A model generated the notes under the pieces. The model was not told where the DNA came from, did not search any database, and saw only the letters and a program-made list of their open reading frames with translations. This document shows positions 6,551 to 14,874 of a stretch of 56,923 nucleotides of DNA, piece by piece. Both the position numbers and the translations under genes were made by a program. Location: contig CANCLQ010000005.1 of NCBI GenBank assembly GCA_947378845.1, forward strand, positions 1-56,923, given 5' to 3'. Positions within the stretch are counted from its first letter, which is position 1. Every line of letters starts with the position of its first letter. This DNA is from Opitutia bacterium. Its GTDB lineage: Bacteria; Verrucomicrobiota; Verrucomicrobiia; Opitutales; UBA953.

Positions 6551-7408
6551 CTAGCAGCCCGCCTGCTTCGCCGAGCCTTTACCGTTCACCTTACCGTTAA
6601 TGCAATAGGGACAACTCTTTTCTAAAACATAAGCTGGATGCTTCTGGTCGGCCAATGAAAGTGGCATCTGACAATTAAAACAAAGGACCGAATGGGTTTC
6701 TTTAAGGTCAGCTCCCACGCCCACGCGCTCATCAAAGACAAAACATTCCCCGTCATAATGCGCGCCGCCCACTTCTTCGAAATACTTCAGAATTCCGCCA
6801 TCGAGTTGAAGAATATTAGTAAAGCCTTCCATCTCCATAAATGGTCCGGCTTTCTCACAACGAATGCCGCCCGTACAAAACATTACCACTGGTTGATCTT
6901 TTAAATCCTCGGGTAATTGACGAACCGCCCCCGGGAACTGGCGGAAATTCATTACACCAATTGGCACCGCACCCTTAAATGTACCCATGCGGATTTCATA
7001 GTCATTGCGGGTATCCAATAAAGTTAATGGACGACCCTCATCTAACCATTGCTTCAACTGATGTGCAGAGATTTTCGGTGAAGGTTTCAAGGCGGGGTTT
7101 ACGCCATTCACACCAAACGCAATAATCTCTTTCTTAACTTTAACTAACATGCGCTTGAATGGTTGCTCCGAACTCGGGCTCTCTTTGGGTTTAATATCCT
7201 GCAAGCCAGGAATACTACGCAGTACACCCACAATCACATCCAACTGCACCTTCGTGCCGGCGATAAAAAAATTAATACCTTCGGGAGCCAGTAAGATAGT
7301 CCCCTTCACTCCCTGTGCTTTGCAAAGTGCCAACAGCTCTTCCTTGCGCGACTCGAGTTGATCGAGCGGTGCAAATTTGTAGCACGATAGATTGATAATC
7401 GTATTCAA
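6551..7408 (-). CDS. trhO: tRNA uridine(34) hydroxylase TrhO (YceA family)
   Basis: TrhO oxygenates U34 of certain tRNAs to 5-hydroxyuridine, the first step to wobble modifications cmo5U/mo5U. The protein is 285 residues from a TTG at 7408, where family similarity begins (NTIINLSCYKFAPL). The N-terminal domain contains the GTILLAPEGIN signature. The rhodanese domain holds the catalytic loop CTGGIRCEKAG. A C-terminal pair of Cys clusters (CFNC and CPYC) suggests metal binding. The frame stays open upstream to 7711, but that extension overlaps the divergent trmO gene and has no family resemblance, so I rejected it. It is divergent from trmO by 108 bp; both genes modify tRNA. Confidence 0.9.
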   Translation of the reverse strand: MNTIINLSCYKFAPLDQLESRKEELLALCKAQGVKGTILLAPEGINFFIAGTKVQLDVIVGVLRSIPGLQDIKPKESPSSEQPFKRMLVKVKKEIIAFGVNGVNPALKPSPKISAHQLKQWLDEGRPLTLLDTRNDYEIRMGTFKGAVPIGVMNFRQFPGAVRQLPEDLKDQPVVMFCTGGIRCEKAGPFMEMEGFTNILQLDGGILKYFEEVGGAHYDGECFVFDERVGVGADLKETHSVLCFNCQMPLSLADQKHPAYVLEKSCPYCINGKVNGKGSAKQAGC

Positions 7409-7516
7409 GCGAACCCCACCGCTAATGAACCTCACCCTCCATGGCAAGCCGAGGCAACACCGTGAACGCCACTTGTCATTTCCGTAAATTTCCACTGGTA
7501 TCAACCAACCTAAACT

Positions 7517-8326
7517 TTGAGCGACGAACTTTCCATAAAGCCTATCGGCTATATTCGCAGCGGTAAGGCATTGAAATTTAATGCCCGACATCAGCCCGAC
7601 GAATCGCAGGCCGAGACCAACGTTCTCGAAATCATCGAAGGCGATATTTATCAGAAAGCCCTGCAAGACCTTGAGGGCTTTGAACGCATCTGGCTTATCT
7701 GGTGGTTCCATCGGAACAAAGACTGGCGCCCACAGGTCCTACCCCCTCGCGGGCCCGCCCAACGCCGGGGACTCTTCGCTACGCGCTCCCCTCATCGTCC
7801 AAACCCACTGGGCATCACACCGGTTCAACTTTTGGGAATTAAGAAAAATAAATTAATTCTCGGACCATGCGACCTCGTTGAAGGCACGCCCGTCTTCGAC
7901 ATCAAACCATACATTCCTAGCTACGACTCGTTCCCCGACTCCAAGGCAGGCTGGATTGATGAAGTCGATGCCTCACTCGTCGAACCGCCGGAATTTAAAG
8001 TACAATTTTCTCCTCAAGCAATTATCCACACCGACTGGTTACGCAATGAGTGGCAAATCGATTTCCGTGATCGGATGCTCGAAATACTTTCGCGTGATCC
8101 ATCGCCCCATCGTACACGTCGTATTCGCAGCCGACACGGCGAACTTTTTGATATCGGATGTGGCGCTTGGTATGCGGTCTTTAAAGTTGAAGATAAAATC
8201 GTCACCGTTCTTCACCTTAAACCTTCCTTCCCATTGAAGTTTCTAAACGATTCGACCCGACCCGAGATACCGGATCGTGACGCACAGATTTCGTTCCGTT
8301 TGCAGTGGCCAGAATACGTCGATTAG
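7517..8326 (+). CDS. trmO: tRNA (t6A37) N6-methyltransferase TrmO
   Basis: TrmO (TsaA/YaeB) uses SAM to methylate t6A37 to m6t6A in threonine tRNAs. The 269-residue protein shows the family hallmarks: IGYIRS at the N-terminus, the RSPHRPNPLG motif, and GTPVFDIKPYIPSYDS. It has the C-terminal extension typical of bacterial TrmO. The start is TTG at 7517, and the protein begins right at the conserved domain. Its last four bases overlap the end of the convergent permease gene, leaving no room for a terminator. With trhO next door this forms a small tRNA-modification cluster. Confidence 0.9.
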   Translation: MSDELSIKPIGYIRSGKALKFNARHQPDESQAETNVLEIIEGDIYQKALQDLEGFERIWLIWWFHRNKDWRPQVLPPRGPAQRRGLFATRSPHRPNPLGITPVQLLGIKKNKLILGPCDLVEGTPVFDIKPYIPSYDSFPDSKAGWIDEVDASLVEPPEFKVQFSPQAIIHTDWLRNEWQIDFRDRMLEILSRDPSPHRTRRIRSRHGELFDIGCGAWYAVFKVEDKIVTVLHLKPSFPLKFLNDSTRPEIPDRDAQISFRLQWPEYVD

Positions 8327-9075
8327 GCCTGTTTACGGGCTAAAAGACGGTGGCCTAAGTAATTAATCACCGCCACAAAGACATAGCCGACCACGCACGC
8401 CGTTACCGCAACAGCGAATACAGCAGCGGTCTCGGTGCGGCTCCAGTAAATCACGAGCAGATAACCTAATCCACTCTGCTGTGGATTAGTTCCTGCAATG
8501 TATTCACCACTCACCGCACCCACCGTTGCAAGGGTTGCTGCAATTTTAACTCCCGTGACAATTTGCGGCATCGCTGTTGGAACACGCAACTTCCAGAAAA
8601 CTTGCCAGGTCGAAGCTTTCATGACCTGGAATAATTCCCGCTGCTGAACATTTACCGCATTCATTCCAGCTGATGCTGCTGCAGTAATTGGAAAAAATGA
8701 GATTAGGAATGTAACCGCCACAATACTTCCTAATCCTGCCCCCAGCCAAATCGCGAGTAACGGTACAACGACGATTACGGGCGTCATCTGCATAATTAAA
8801 ACCCAAGGTAAGAAACAACGGCGCAATAAGGGCGAGATCGTGAACACAGTCGCTAATAACACCCCACCCACAATCGCCGCCGACAAACCGAGCGTAGCCG
8901 CAAACGCCGTCCGACCCGCGGCTGGAATCAGAAATCCACTCTCACGTATAAACGCCCGGAAAATCGCTGAAGGAGTGGGCACCAGGTACTCAGGCACATT
9001 CAATAACGTCGGCAACCACTGCCAAAGACCCAAAACAGCTAAGGCTGTTAGAATGGGTGGGAGCAGACGCCTCAT
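8323..9075 (-). CDS. ABC transporter permease, nitrate/taurine/HMP type (orphan)
   Basis: The 250-residue inner-membrane permease of the TauC/SsuC/ThiX group has about six hydrophobic helices. An EAA-like loop (SAGMNAVNVQQRELFQVM... GVKIAATLATVGAVSGEYI) contacts the ATPase. Transporters of this group import taurine, sulfonates, nitrate, pyrimidine precursors or similar. Neither an ATP-binding subunit nor a binding protein is within the window, so the substrate cannot be guessed; partners may lie elsewhere. A sulfonate role would fit the sulfur theme of the region but is speculation. The gene ends convergently inside trmO by 4 bp. Upstream, 9076-9294 is non-coding with no clear signal apart from a C-rich motif at 9222. 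Confidence 0.85.
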   Translation of the reverse strand: MRRLLPPILTALAVLGLWQWLPTLLNVPEYLVPTPSAIFRAFIRESGFLIPAAGRTAFAATLGLSAAIVGGVLLATVFTISPLLRRCFLPWVLIMQMTPVIVVVPLLAIWLGAGLGSIVAVTFLISFFPITAAASAGMNAVNVQQRELFQVMKASTWQVFWKLRVPTAMPQIVTGVKIAATLATVGAVSGEYIAGTNPQQSGLGYLLVIYWSRTETAAVFAVAVTACVVGYVFVAVINYLGHRLLARKQA

Positions 9076-9221
9076 GCGCCCACCCTAAGCCCGAATCGGC
9101 TCAGCGGTAAACGCTCAATACCGAGTCTAATCCGCCCCCTCAGGTTTTTACTCGATAGGGAGCCCCTTTAGTAGAGGCCTGTTTAAAACTATACCCCAAT
9201 GCTCCAGCATGACCCCACCCG

Positions 9222-9234
9222 CTTACCCCCTAAA
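9222..9234 (+). promoter_or_regulatory. C-rich leader motif, copy 2
   Basis: An exact 13-base copy of the motif found before sulfatase 1 (1837-1849). Here it lies 60 bases before the dnaG start chosen. Confidence 0.3.
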
Positions 9235-9294
9235 GTTAAACTGGGAACTATTTTCGGTTGCCCCGCCCCACTTGACAGACACCCCTTGACAGCC

Positions 9295-11160
9295 GTGGCC
9301 CTCATCTCTCGCAGATCCATCGATGAACTTCGCCAAAGGGCGGACATTGTCGCGTTAGCTGGGGACTACACCCAAATGAAACAGCGCGGTCGTGACTGGT
9401 GGGGATTGAGCCCTTTCAAATCTGAAAAAAGTCCTTCCTTCAAGGTGAACCCGGAGACTGGCCTATGGTATTGCTTCAGCACCCAACAAGGAGGCGATGC
9501 TTTCAAATTGGTGATTGCGCGTGAAGGCCTCGACTTCCCCGAAGCCGTCGAACGCGTTGCCCTGCGCTTTGGTTTCAAACTGGAATACGACAACGGAGGC
9601 GAAACTAGCTCGGAGCGCTCCATGCGTGGTCAACTTTTAGAAATTCACGAATTAGTCGCTGACTACTGGAGACGTTGTTTCCTTGAAGACGCCGAACACG
9701 GTAAGTGGATTCAGAACTACTGGACTCAAGTTCGAAAGTTCGACCCCAAAGTGGCCGATGACTTTAGTATCGGTTTCGCCCCAGTGGATGATTCGAAACT
9801 TATTCCCGGACTTCTTAAAAAGAATTACAGTAAAGAAGCCATCGCTCAAACTGGTCTTTTCTTCGGCACCGATCGACAACCTGACCCCGCTCGCTGGCGC
9901 TGCCGCTTCCGCGGCCGACTCGTTATCCCGATCCGAGATATCCAAGGACGGGTCATCGCTTTCACCGCAAGAACACTAGATATTACGCCCGCTGATGATC
10001 CTTCCCGCGAGGCCAAATACGTTAATTCGCCCGAGACCGAGCTGTTTAAAAAGTCGCGTACGGTTTTCAATCTAGACCGCGCTCGAGCCAACCGCAAAGG
10101 CGAAGACCCATTCGTTCTGGTCGAAGGTCAACTTGACGCCATCCGCTGCCACACCATCGGTATCCCAGGTGTCATCGCCGCGCAAGGTACCGCCGTCACC
10201 GAAGAACACCTTTCACAACTCCGACGCTTTACACAAAAACTTATTGTGTTTCTCGACGCTGATGCGGCCGGACAAAAAGCTGCGTTGCGCCTCTTGCCGA
10301 TAGGCCTGCGCGAAGGGCTCGACATTCGCTTCCTCTCACTTCCGGGCGGGAAAGATCCTGATGAATATTTTTCAACACATTCGGCCGACGAATGGCCAAC
10401 GCTTGTAGCCACCGCACGTAGCGCGATGCAATTCTGCGTTCAATCCATCATACCCATAGGCTCAAGCAACACCCCACTCGCCCAACGACTCTCATTACTG
10501 GAAACACTATTTCCTATTGTGGAGCAAACCGGCGCCGAGGAGATTATTCGCGAGGCCCTCAATGAGGCCGCTCGTCACGCCGGCATAGGTATCCGAGAAA
10601 TGCATATGGCCTACGAGCGCCACTTGGCCAATGTAGCCGCCCGACGCCCTGCCGCCCAACTCCGTCCAGCCGAACCCACCGAGGTAACGCCTGTCAAGGG
10701 GGGGGGCTTGACAACTCCGGAAGAAGACCTAATTAGGGTACTTCTCCGGCATGATCGTTACTTTACCCCTGTCTCTGAAAACCTCCCGCTGGAGTGGATC
10801 GATACTCAGAGCCGATCGAGCACCCTGCTGTTGGCCCTGTTGAATGAGGCCGCCCACGGACACTTCAAAGGTATACGCGAGGCAATCAATGCACTCGATG
10901 ACGACCTTCGACAAGAAGGTGCCCGCTTAGATGCCCTCGTAAATTACGATAACGATCAAGACCCGGAAATCAGAATTCGCATCAACCATATTTTAAAAGC
11001 ATTTCACCAACGACAGCTCCAAGTTCAGAATCGGAAAATTGATGCGCAAATCGCATCCACGCCAGGTTCCGACGTCGCCACCATTAATTCACTCTTAGCA
11101 AAGAAAATTGAGTTAAGAAAAAATAATACAACTCCACCCTGCCTCCCGCCTTTAAATTAA
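9295..11160 (+). CDS. dnaG: DNA primase DnaG with degenerate zinc-binding domain
   Basis: DnaG makes RNA primers at the replication fork. I chose GTG at 9295 (621 residues) because similarity begins there (ISRRSIDELRQRADIV); the open frame reaches back to 9199. The N-terminal CHC2 zinc domain is recognisable (GLSPF near 38, EKSPSF, WYCFST near 58-63). Compared with CPFH...CFGC it has Ser39, Lys42, Cys60 and Thr63, so three of four zinc ligands are missing. The TOPRIM core is intact (VEGQLDA, FLDADAAG). A linker near residue 469 is encoded by nine consecutive Gs inside a perfect inverted repeat. The C-terminal part should bind the DnaB helicase. It lies 13 bp before rpoD, the classic macromolecular-synthesis order. 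Confidence 0.93.
   Translation: MALISRRSIDELRQRADIVALAGDYTQMKQRGRDWWGLSPFKSEKSPSFKVNPETGLWYCFSTQQGGDAFKLVIAREGLDFPEAVERVALRFGFKLEYDNGGETSSERSMRGQLLEIHELVADYWRRCFLEDAEHGKWIQNYWTQVRKFDPKVADDFSIGFAPVDDSKLIPGLLKKNYSKEAIAQTGLFFGTDRQPDPARWRCRFRGRLVIPIRDIQGRVIAFTARTLDITPADDPSREAKYVNSPETELFKKSRTVFNLDRARANRKGEDPFVLVEGQLDAIRCHTIGIPGVIAAQGTAVTEEHLSQLRRFTQKLIVFLDADAAGQKAALRLLPIGLREGLDIRFLSLPGGKDPDEYFSTHSADEWPTLVATARSAMQFCVQSIIPIGSSNTPLAQRLSLLETLFPIVEQTGAEEIIREALNEAARHAGIGIREMHMAYERHLANVAARRPAAQLRPAEPTEVTPVKGGGLTTPEEDLIRVLLRHDRYFTPVSENLPLEWIDTQSRSSTLLLALLNEAAHGHFKGIREAINALDDDLRQEGARLDALVNYDNDQDPEIRIRINHILKAFHQRQLQVQNRKIDAQIASTPGSDVATINSLLAKKIELRKNNTTPPCLPPLN
10692..10713. repeat. Inverted repeat enclosing a G9 tract inside dnaG
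   Basis: TGTCAAG (10692-10698) faces CTTGACA (10707-10713), with a run of nine Gs from 10698 to 10706. A +1 slip puts a TAG stop nine codons beyond the tract, and a -1 slip puts a TGA immediately after it. Either truncates DnaG before its helicase-binding domain. The right arm also contains a consensus -35 hexamer TTGACA, a weak candidate for an internal rpoD promoter. Confidence 0.6.
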
Positions 11161-11173
11161 TTTTCCACCACAC

Positions 11174-13234
11174 ATGCCCGAAAACAAAAACTCCAAAAAA
11201 ACTGCCACCAAGCCAAGTAAAGCAACCAAAGCTTCGCCTAAGCCCGTCGCAAAGGCTGCTCCAGCTAAGCCCGCAACCAAGCCAGTCGCTACTGCCAAAG
11301 TTGCGCTCAAGGCTCCGCTGGCCAAGAAGCCTGTTATCGCTGCCAAGCCTATAGCCGCAAAAATTACTGTGCCAATTAAAGTAGTAGCCACAGCGAGCAA
11401 AGCCCCCGTTAAACAAGCCCTTAAAGCACCCGTCGGAAAGCCCATCACAAGCCCGGTTGTCTCCAAAGACATCAACGAGAAGGTTCAAATTCTCGTCAGC
11501 ATGTCGAAGACGAATGGTTACGTCACCGTTCAGAATATTAATGAAGTCATCCCCGATAGCGCGACGGATCCTGAGTTGATCGAGAATATCATGAATATTC
11601 TCGATAACTTAGACATTAAGTTACTCGACGATGATGAAGTTGAGACGTATCGCAAAAAAGTAGACGAGTCAGAAGAAGAAGCCGCTCGCACCGTTCCTGC
11701 CGATGCACCTTACGACCCATTCAATGTCTACCTCAAGCAGATGGGACACAAGCCACTGCTTACCCGTGAACAAGAAGTTGAAATTTCTAAGCGCATCGAA
11801 GACACCGAACTTCGCGCCCAAGAATTCCTGTTCTCATGCTGGCTCACGCTACCCTACCAACTTGATCTCGCACTTAAGGTACTCCGTAAAGAAGAGCGCT
11901 TCGACAAAGTAGTTATCGATAAGAAAGTAGAATCGCGTGACGCCTACTACAAGATGCTGCCTAAGGCCACCGACGAGTGCTCTAAATTACAGGATAAACT
12001 TGATAAGGCCTGGCAAAAGTACCTGAGCGAAACCGACGCGCCTAAGAAAGCTAAGCTTCGTGAGTCTTATAAGAAAATAGAAGTCACCAGCAAAGAAGGC
12101 TGTAAGGATATCCTTCGTAAGTTCTGCTTTAAGATGAAGTTGTTCGAAGAATGGCTGGAGCTTCCTGAACTCAAAGCCGACCTCGAAGACTGCCGTCAAT
12201 TATCTGACCCTACTCCGGTGATGCGCGGACATGTCCGTGCCAAACTCGCACGTAAGCCCGAGGTTTCCTCTAGCCGTGCCCGCGAAATCGAGCACCGCTG
12301 GCGCCTCAATCCACCCGAACTCCTTCACCTCGTTCGCTCAGTCCGCAAACACCTCGATGAAGCGCAGCAAGCGAAGACAGAAATGGTTGAGCACAACTTA
12401 CGCCTCGTGATTTCAATCGCCAAGAAATATCAAAATCGCGGCCTTCTGTTCACCGACCTTATTCAGGAAGGAAACATGGGCCTCGTGAAGGCAGTTGAGA
12501 AATTCGAATACCGCCGTGGTTACAAATTCTCCACCTACGCGACCTGGTGGATCCGCCAAGCCATCACCCGCTCAATCGCCGACCAAGCCCGCACTATTCG
12601 TATCCCAGTTCACATGATTGAGACATTGAATAAAGTGATGCAGGTTCAAAAGCAACTCACTCAAGAGCTCGGACACGAACCTACTGCCGAAGAAGTCGCC
12701 AACGAGATGAACATGGCTATCGATCGCGTCCAACAGATCATGAAAATGGCGCAACAACCTATCTCACTGCAATCACCAGTCGGTGACGGCGAAGATACTT
12801 CGCTGGGTGATTTCATTGAAGACAAATCAGCTGAAAACCCAAGCGATACCGCTTCCACACGCCTGCTTCGCGAAAAGATTGATTTCGTTTTACGCTCTCT
12901 CGCTGAACGCGAAAAAGAAGTTCTGATCCTTCGCTTCGGTTTACTCGATGGCGTACAACGTACCCTCGAAGAAGTTGGCCGTCACTTCAAAGTGACCCGC
13001 GAACGTATTCGTCAAATTGAAGCAAAAGCTCTCCGTAAGATGCGTCACCCAACGCGCATGCGCCAACTCCAAGGCATGTTCGAAGGCGAACTCGATACTT
13101 CCGGTCCAGGCTTCGATCAATTCATTGATGCTGAAACTGCTGCCGAGAAAGCGAATGAGCCCGTCTTACCAAGTGCGACACTCGAAGCCTTCCGTCAGAA
13201 AAATAACGAGTTCCTCAATTCGCATCGTCCATGA
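11174..13234 (+). CDS. rpoD: Primary RNA polymerase sigma factor RpoD (sigma-70)
   Basis: The housekeeping sigma factor directs RNA polymerase to -10/-35 promoters. The 686-residue protein has unusual residues 1-98, dominated by Lys, Ala and Pro and resembling histone H1 tails. Region 1.1 follows (NGYVTVQNINEVIP... near 112-150). Region 1.2 includes DPFNVYLKQMG, followed by a large non-conserved insert. Regions 2.1-2.4 include NLRLVISIAKKY, DLIQEGNMGL and YATWWIRQAI. Region 3 reads RIPVHMIETLNKV. Region 4 ends with the helix-turn-helix VTRERIRQIEAKALRKM. Its stop overlaps the next gene by 4 bp (ATGA), and dnaG is just upstream, so dnaG, rpoD and the lipoprotein gene are probably co-transcribed. 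Confidence 0.97.
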   Translation: MPENKNSKKTATKPSKATKASPKPVAKAAPAKPATKPVATAKVALKAPLAKKPVIAAKPIAAKITVPIKVVATASKAPVKQALKAPVGKPITSPVVSKDINEKVQILVSMSKTNGYVTVQNINEVIPDSATDPELIENIMNILDNLDIKLLDDDEVETYRKKVDESEEEAARTVPADAPYDPFNVYLKQMGHKPLLTREQEVEISKRIEDTELRAQEFLFSCWLTLPYQLDLALKVLRKEERFDKVVIDKKVESRDAYYKMLPKATDECSKLQDKLDKAWQKYLSETDAPKKAKLRESYKKIEVTSKEGCKDILRKFCFKMKLFEEWLELPELKADLEDCRQLSDPTPVMRGHVRAKLARKPEVSSSRAREIEHRWRLNPPELLHLVRSVRKHLDEAQQAKTEMVEHNLRLVISIAKKYQNRGLLFTDLIQEGNMGLVKAVEKFEYRRGYKFSTYATWWIRQAITRSIADQARTIRIPVHMIETLNKVMQVQKQLTQELGHEPTAEEVANEMNMAIDRVQQIMKMAQQPISLQSPVGDGEDTSLGDFIEDKSAENPSDTASTRLLREKIDFVLRSLAEREKEVLILRFGLLDGVQRTLEEVGRHFKVTRERIRQIEAKALRKMRHPTRMRQLQGMFEGELDTSGPGFDQFIDAETAAEKANEPVLPSATLEAFRQKNNEFLNSHRP

Positions 13235-13635
13235 GGTCAGCCCTCACCGCACTGATGGTCGTAGTCCTCACTGGCTGCGCCCATCAGTCTGTTGAGGTTA
13301 ATGTAACAGCGACTACTGGCTTCGAAAAACCTATCGGAATGCCAGCCAACCCTCGCGTGGGTTTCGTTGGTCACCTTTCTGCATCCTCTAATGTTGTCAT
13401 CATTCAATTAGTCCGTGAGGCGTTCCAGAATCAGATAAAAGTCGATGAAGTTGTGGTTGCACGCAACCATAGCCTCGAACCCACCGCCCTGCTTAAGATT
13501 GCAGAAATACGCGGCATGGCAGCGCGAGTGACCATACTGCGTGGTCAACCAGGGCCTGACGACGAAGTGGTTTTACCAAGCCGTAAATTACAAGAAGCGG
13601 CGGAGGCATTACCATTAGTAAAGACCGATACTTGA
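13231..13635 (+). CDS. Small hypothetical lipoprotein
   Basis: The 134-residue protein has a signal peptide ending in LTGC, with Cys16 as the probable lipidation site. I do not recognise the mature domain. It contains PRVGFVGHLSASSNVVIIQL, then alternating hydrophobic segments (VDEVVVARNH, AARVTILRG), suggesting a small beta-rich fold. The ATG overlaps the rpoD stop codon, so it is translationally coupled to rpoD. No function is assigned. Confidence 0.72.
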   Translation: MRSALTALMVVVLTGCAHQSVEVNVTATTGFEKPIGMPANPRVGFVGHLSASSNVVIIQLVREAFQNQIKVDEVVVARNHSLEPTALLKIAEIRGMAARVTILRGQPGPDDEVVLPSRKLQEAAEALPLVKTDT

Positions 13636-13668
13636 CCTCGGGCACAAGGAAGCCCACGTTGCCCTTCT

Positions 13669-14772
13669 ATGTTACAGGCAGGCATCGTCGGACTTCCTAA
13701 CGTTGGAAAGTCTACTCTCTTCAACGCCCTCACGCGTTCACGCAAAGCGGAAGCGGCCAACTACCCATTCTGCACCATCGAGCCGAACGTCGGCGTCGTT
13801 GAAGTGCCCGATGAACGCATGTACGAGCTTCAGAAAATTGCGGGCACAAAAGTAGTCATACCTGCCGCCATTGAATTCGTCGACATCGCCGGCCTCGTCG
13901 CTGGCGCATCCAAAGGTGAAGGCCTTGGAAATAAATTTCTAGCGAACATTCGTGAGGTCGATGCCGTTGTCCACGTTGTGCGCTGCTTCGAGAACGATGA
14001 TATCGTACACAATATGGGTAAAGTGGATCCCGTACGCGACATCGGCATCATTGAAACGGAACTCATCCTTTCGGACATTCAGTCCGCCGAACAACAACTC
14101 GATAAGAACCAAAAGAAAGTTAAGAGTCAGGACAAAGAAGCGATTGCAAATGTCGAACTCCTCACACGACTCATTGCCCACCTTAATCAAGGTCAGCCAG
14201 CTTCTAGCATGACTGTGAATGACGATGAACGCGTTCGTCTGAAATCATACTCCTTACTCTCCGCGAAAGCCGTACTCTACGCCTGCAATGTTGCGGAAAC
14301 CGATTTGGCCGATTCATCTAAAAACCCGCACGTTGCCGCCGTCCGCCAACACATTGCCAAACAGAGTAATTGTGAGTCTGTAGTCATCTGCGCCCAAGTC
14401 GAAGCTGAGCTTTGCGACCTCGCACCAGCAGAGGCTCGCGAATTCTTACAATCTCTCGGCGTTGATGATTCCGGCGTCTCTGCACTTATCCGTGGCAGTT
14501 ATAAATTACTTGGCCTTGCGACCTACTTCACTGCCGGTGAAAAAGAAGTAAGAGCATGGACGTTCCGCCAAGGCATGACCGCTCCACAATGCGCAGGCGT
14601 GATTCACAGCGACTTCGAGAAAGGCTTCATCAAAGCCGAAGTGGTTGCCTATAACGATTTAGTTAAATGCGGCTCAGTAGCCGCCGCCCGCGATGCAGGT
14701 AAATACCGACTCGAGGGCAAAGAATACCTGTTTAAGGATGGCGATGTCACCTTGTTCCGCTTTGCGAACTAA
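13669..14772 (+). CDS. ychF: YchF/Obg-like ATPase
   Basis: YchF is a universally conserved P-loop protein of the Obg GTPase group that prefers ATP and associates with ribosomes, affecting translation quality and stress responses. The 367-residue sequence has GLPNVGKSTLFNALT (P-loop, residues 7-21), the switch region NYPFCTIEPNVG, DIAGLVAGASKGEGLGNKFL, an ATP-specifying NVAE motif around residue 205 in place of NKxD, and a C-terminal TGS-like domain (EVRAWTFRQGMTAPQCAGVIH). Length and motifs are fully normal. Confidence 0.97.
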   Translation: MLQAGIVGLPNVGKSTLFNALTRSRKAEAANYPFCTIEPNVGVVEVPDERMYELQKIAGTKVVIPAAIEFVDIAGLVAGASKGEGLGNKFLANIREVDAVVHVVRCFENDDIVHNMGKVDPVRDIGIIETELILSDIQSAEQQLDKNQKKVKSQDKEAIANVELLTRLIAHLNQGQPASSMTVNDDERVRLKSYSLLSAKAVLYACNVAETDLADSSKNPHVAAVRQHIAKQSNCESVVICAQVEAELCDLAPAEAREFLQSLGVDDSGVSALIRGSYKLLGLATYFTAGEKEVRAWTFRQGMTAPQCAGVIHSDFEKGFIKAEVVAYNDLVKCGSVAAARDAGKYRLEGKEYLFKDGDVTLFRFAN

Positions 14773-14874
14773 TTAAGCACCTGCCTGATAGTAATAGTTA
14801 ACGAGAAGTAGGCTTGAAAGTTGCTTTGGGCTAAGACCCTCGCAACCTTTGCAGTCCGAGTGTGTCCCACAACC

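Noticed and set aside
7409..7711. N-terminal extension of trhO
   Set aside because: It overlaps the divergent trmO start, and the translated sequence has no similarity to the family; TTG at 7408 fits better.
9272..9291. Two consensus TTGACA -35 hexamers before dnaG
   Set aside because: They lie 4 to 18 bp before the likely GTG start with no -10 at correct spacing, so they cannot drive dnaG from there.
11084..11488. Leftward frames opposite the rpoD tail (134 and 107 codons)
   Set aside because: Antisense reading of the Lys/Ala/Pro-rich tail yields Gly/Leu/Cys-rich artefacts; no start context or family.
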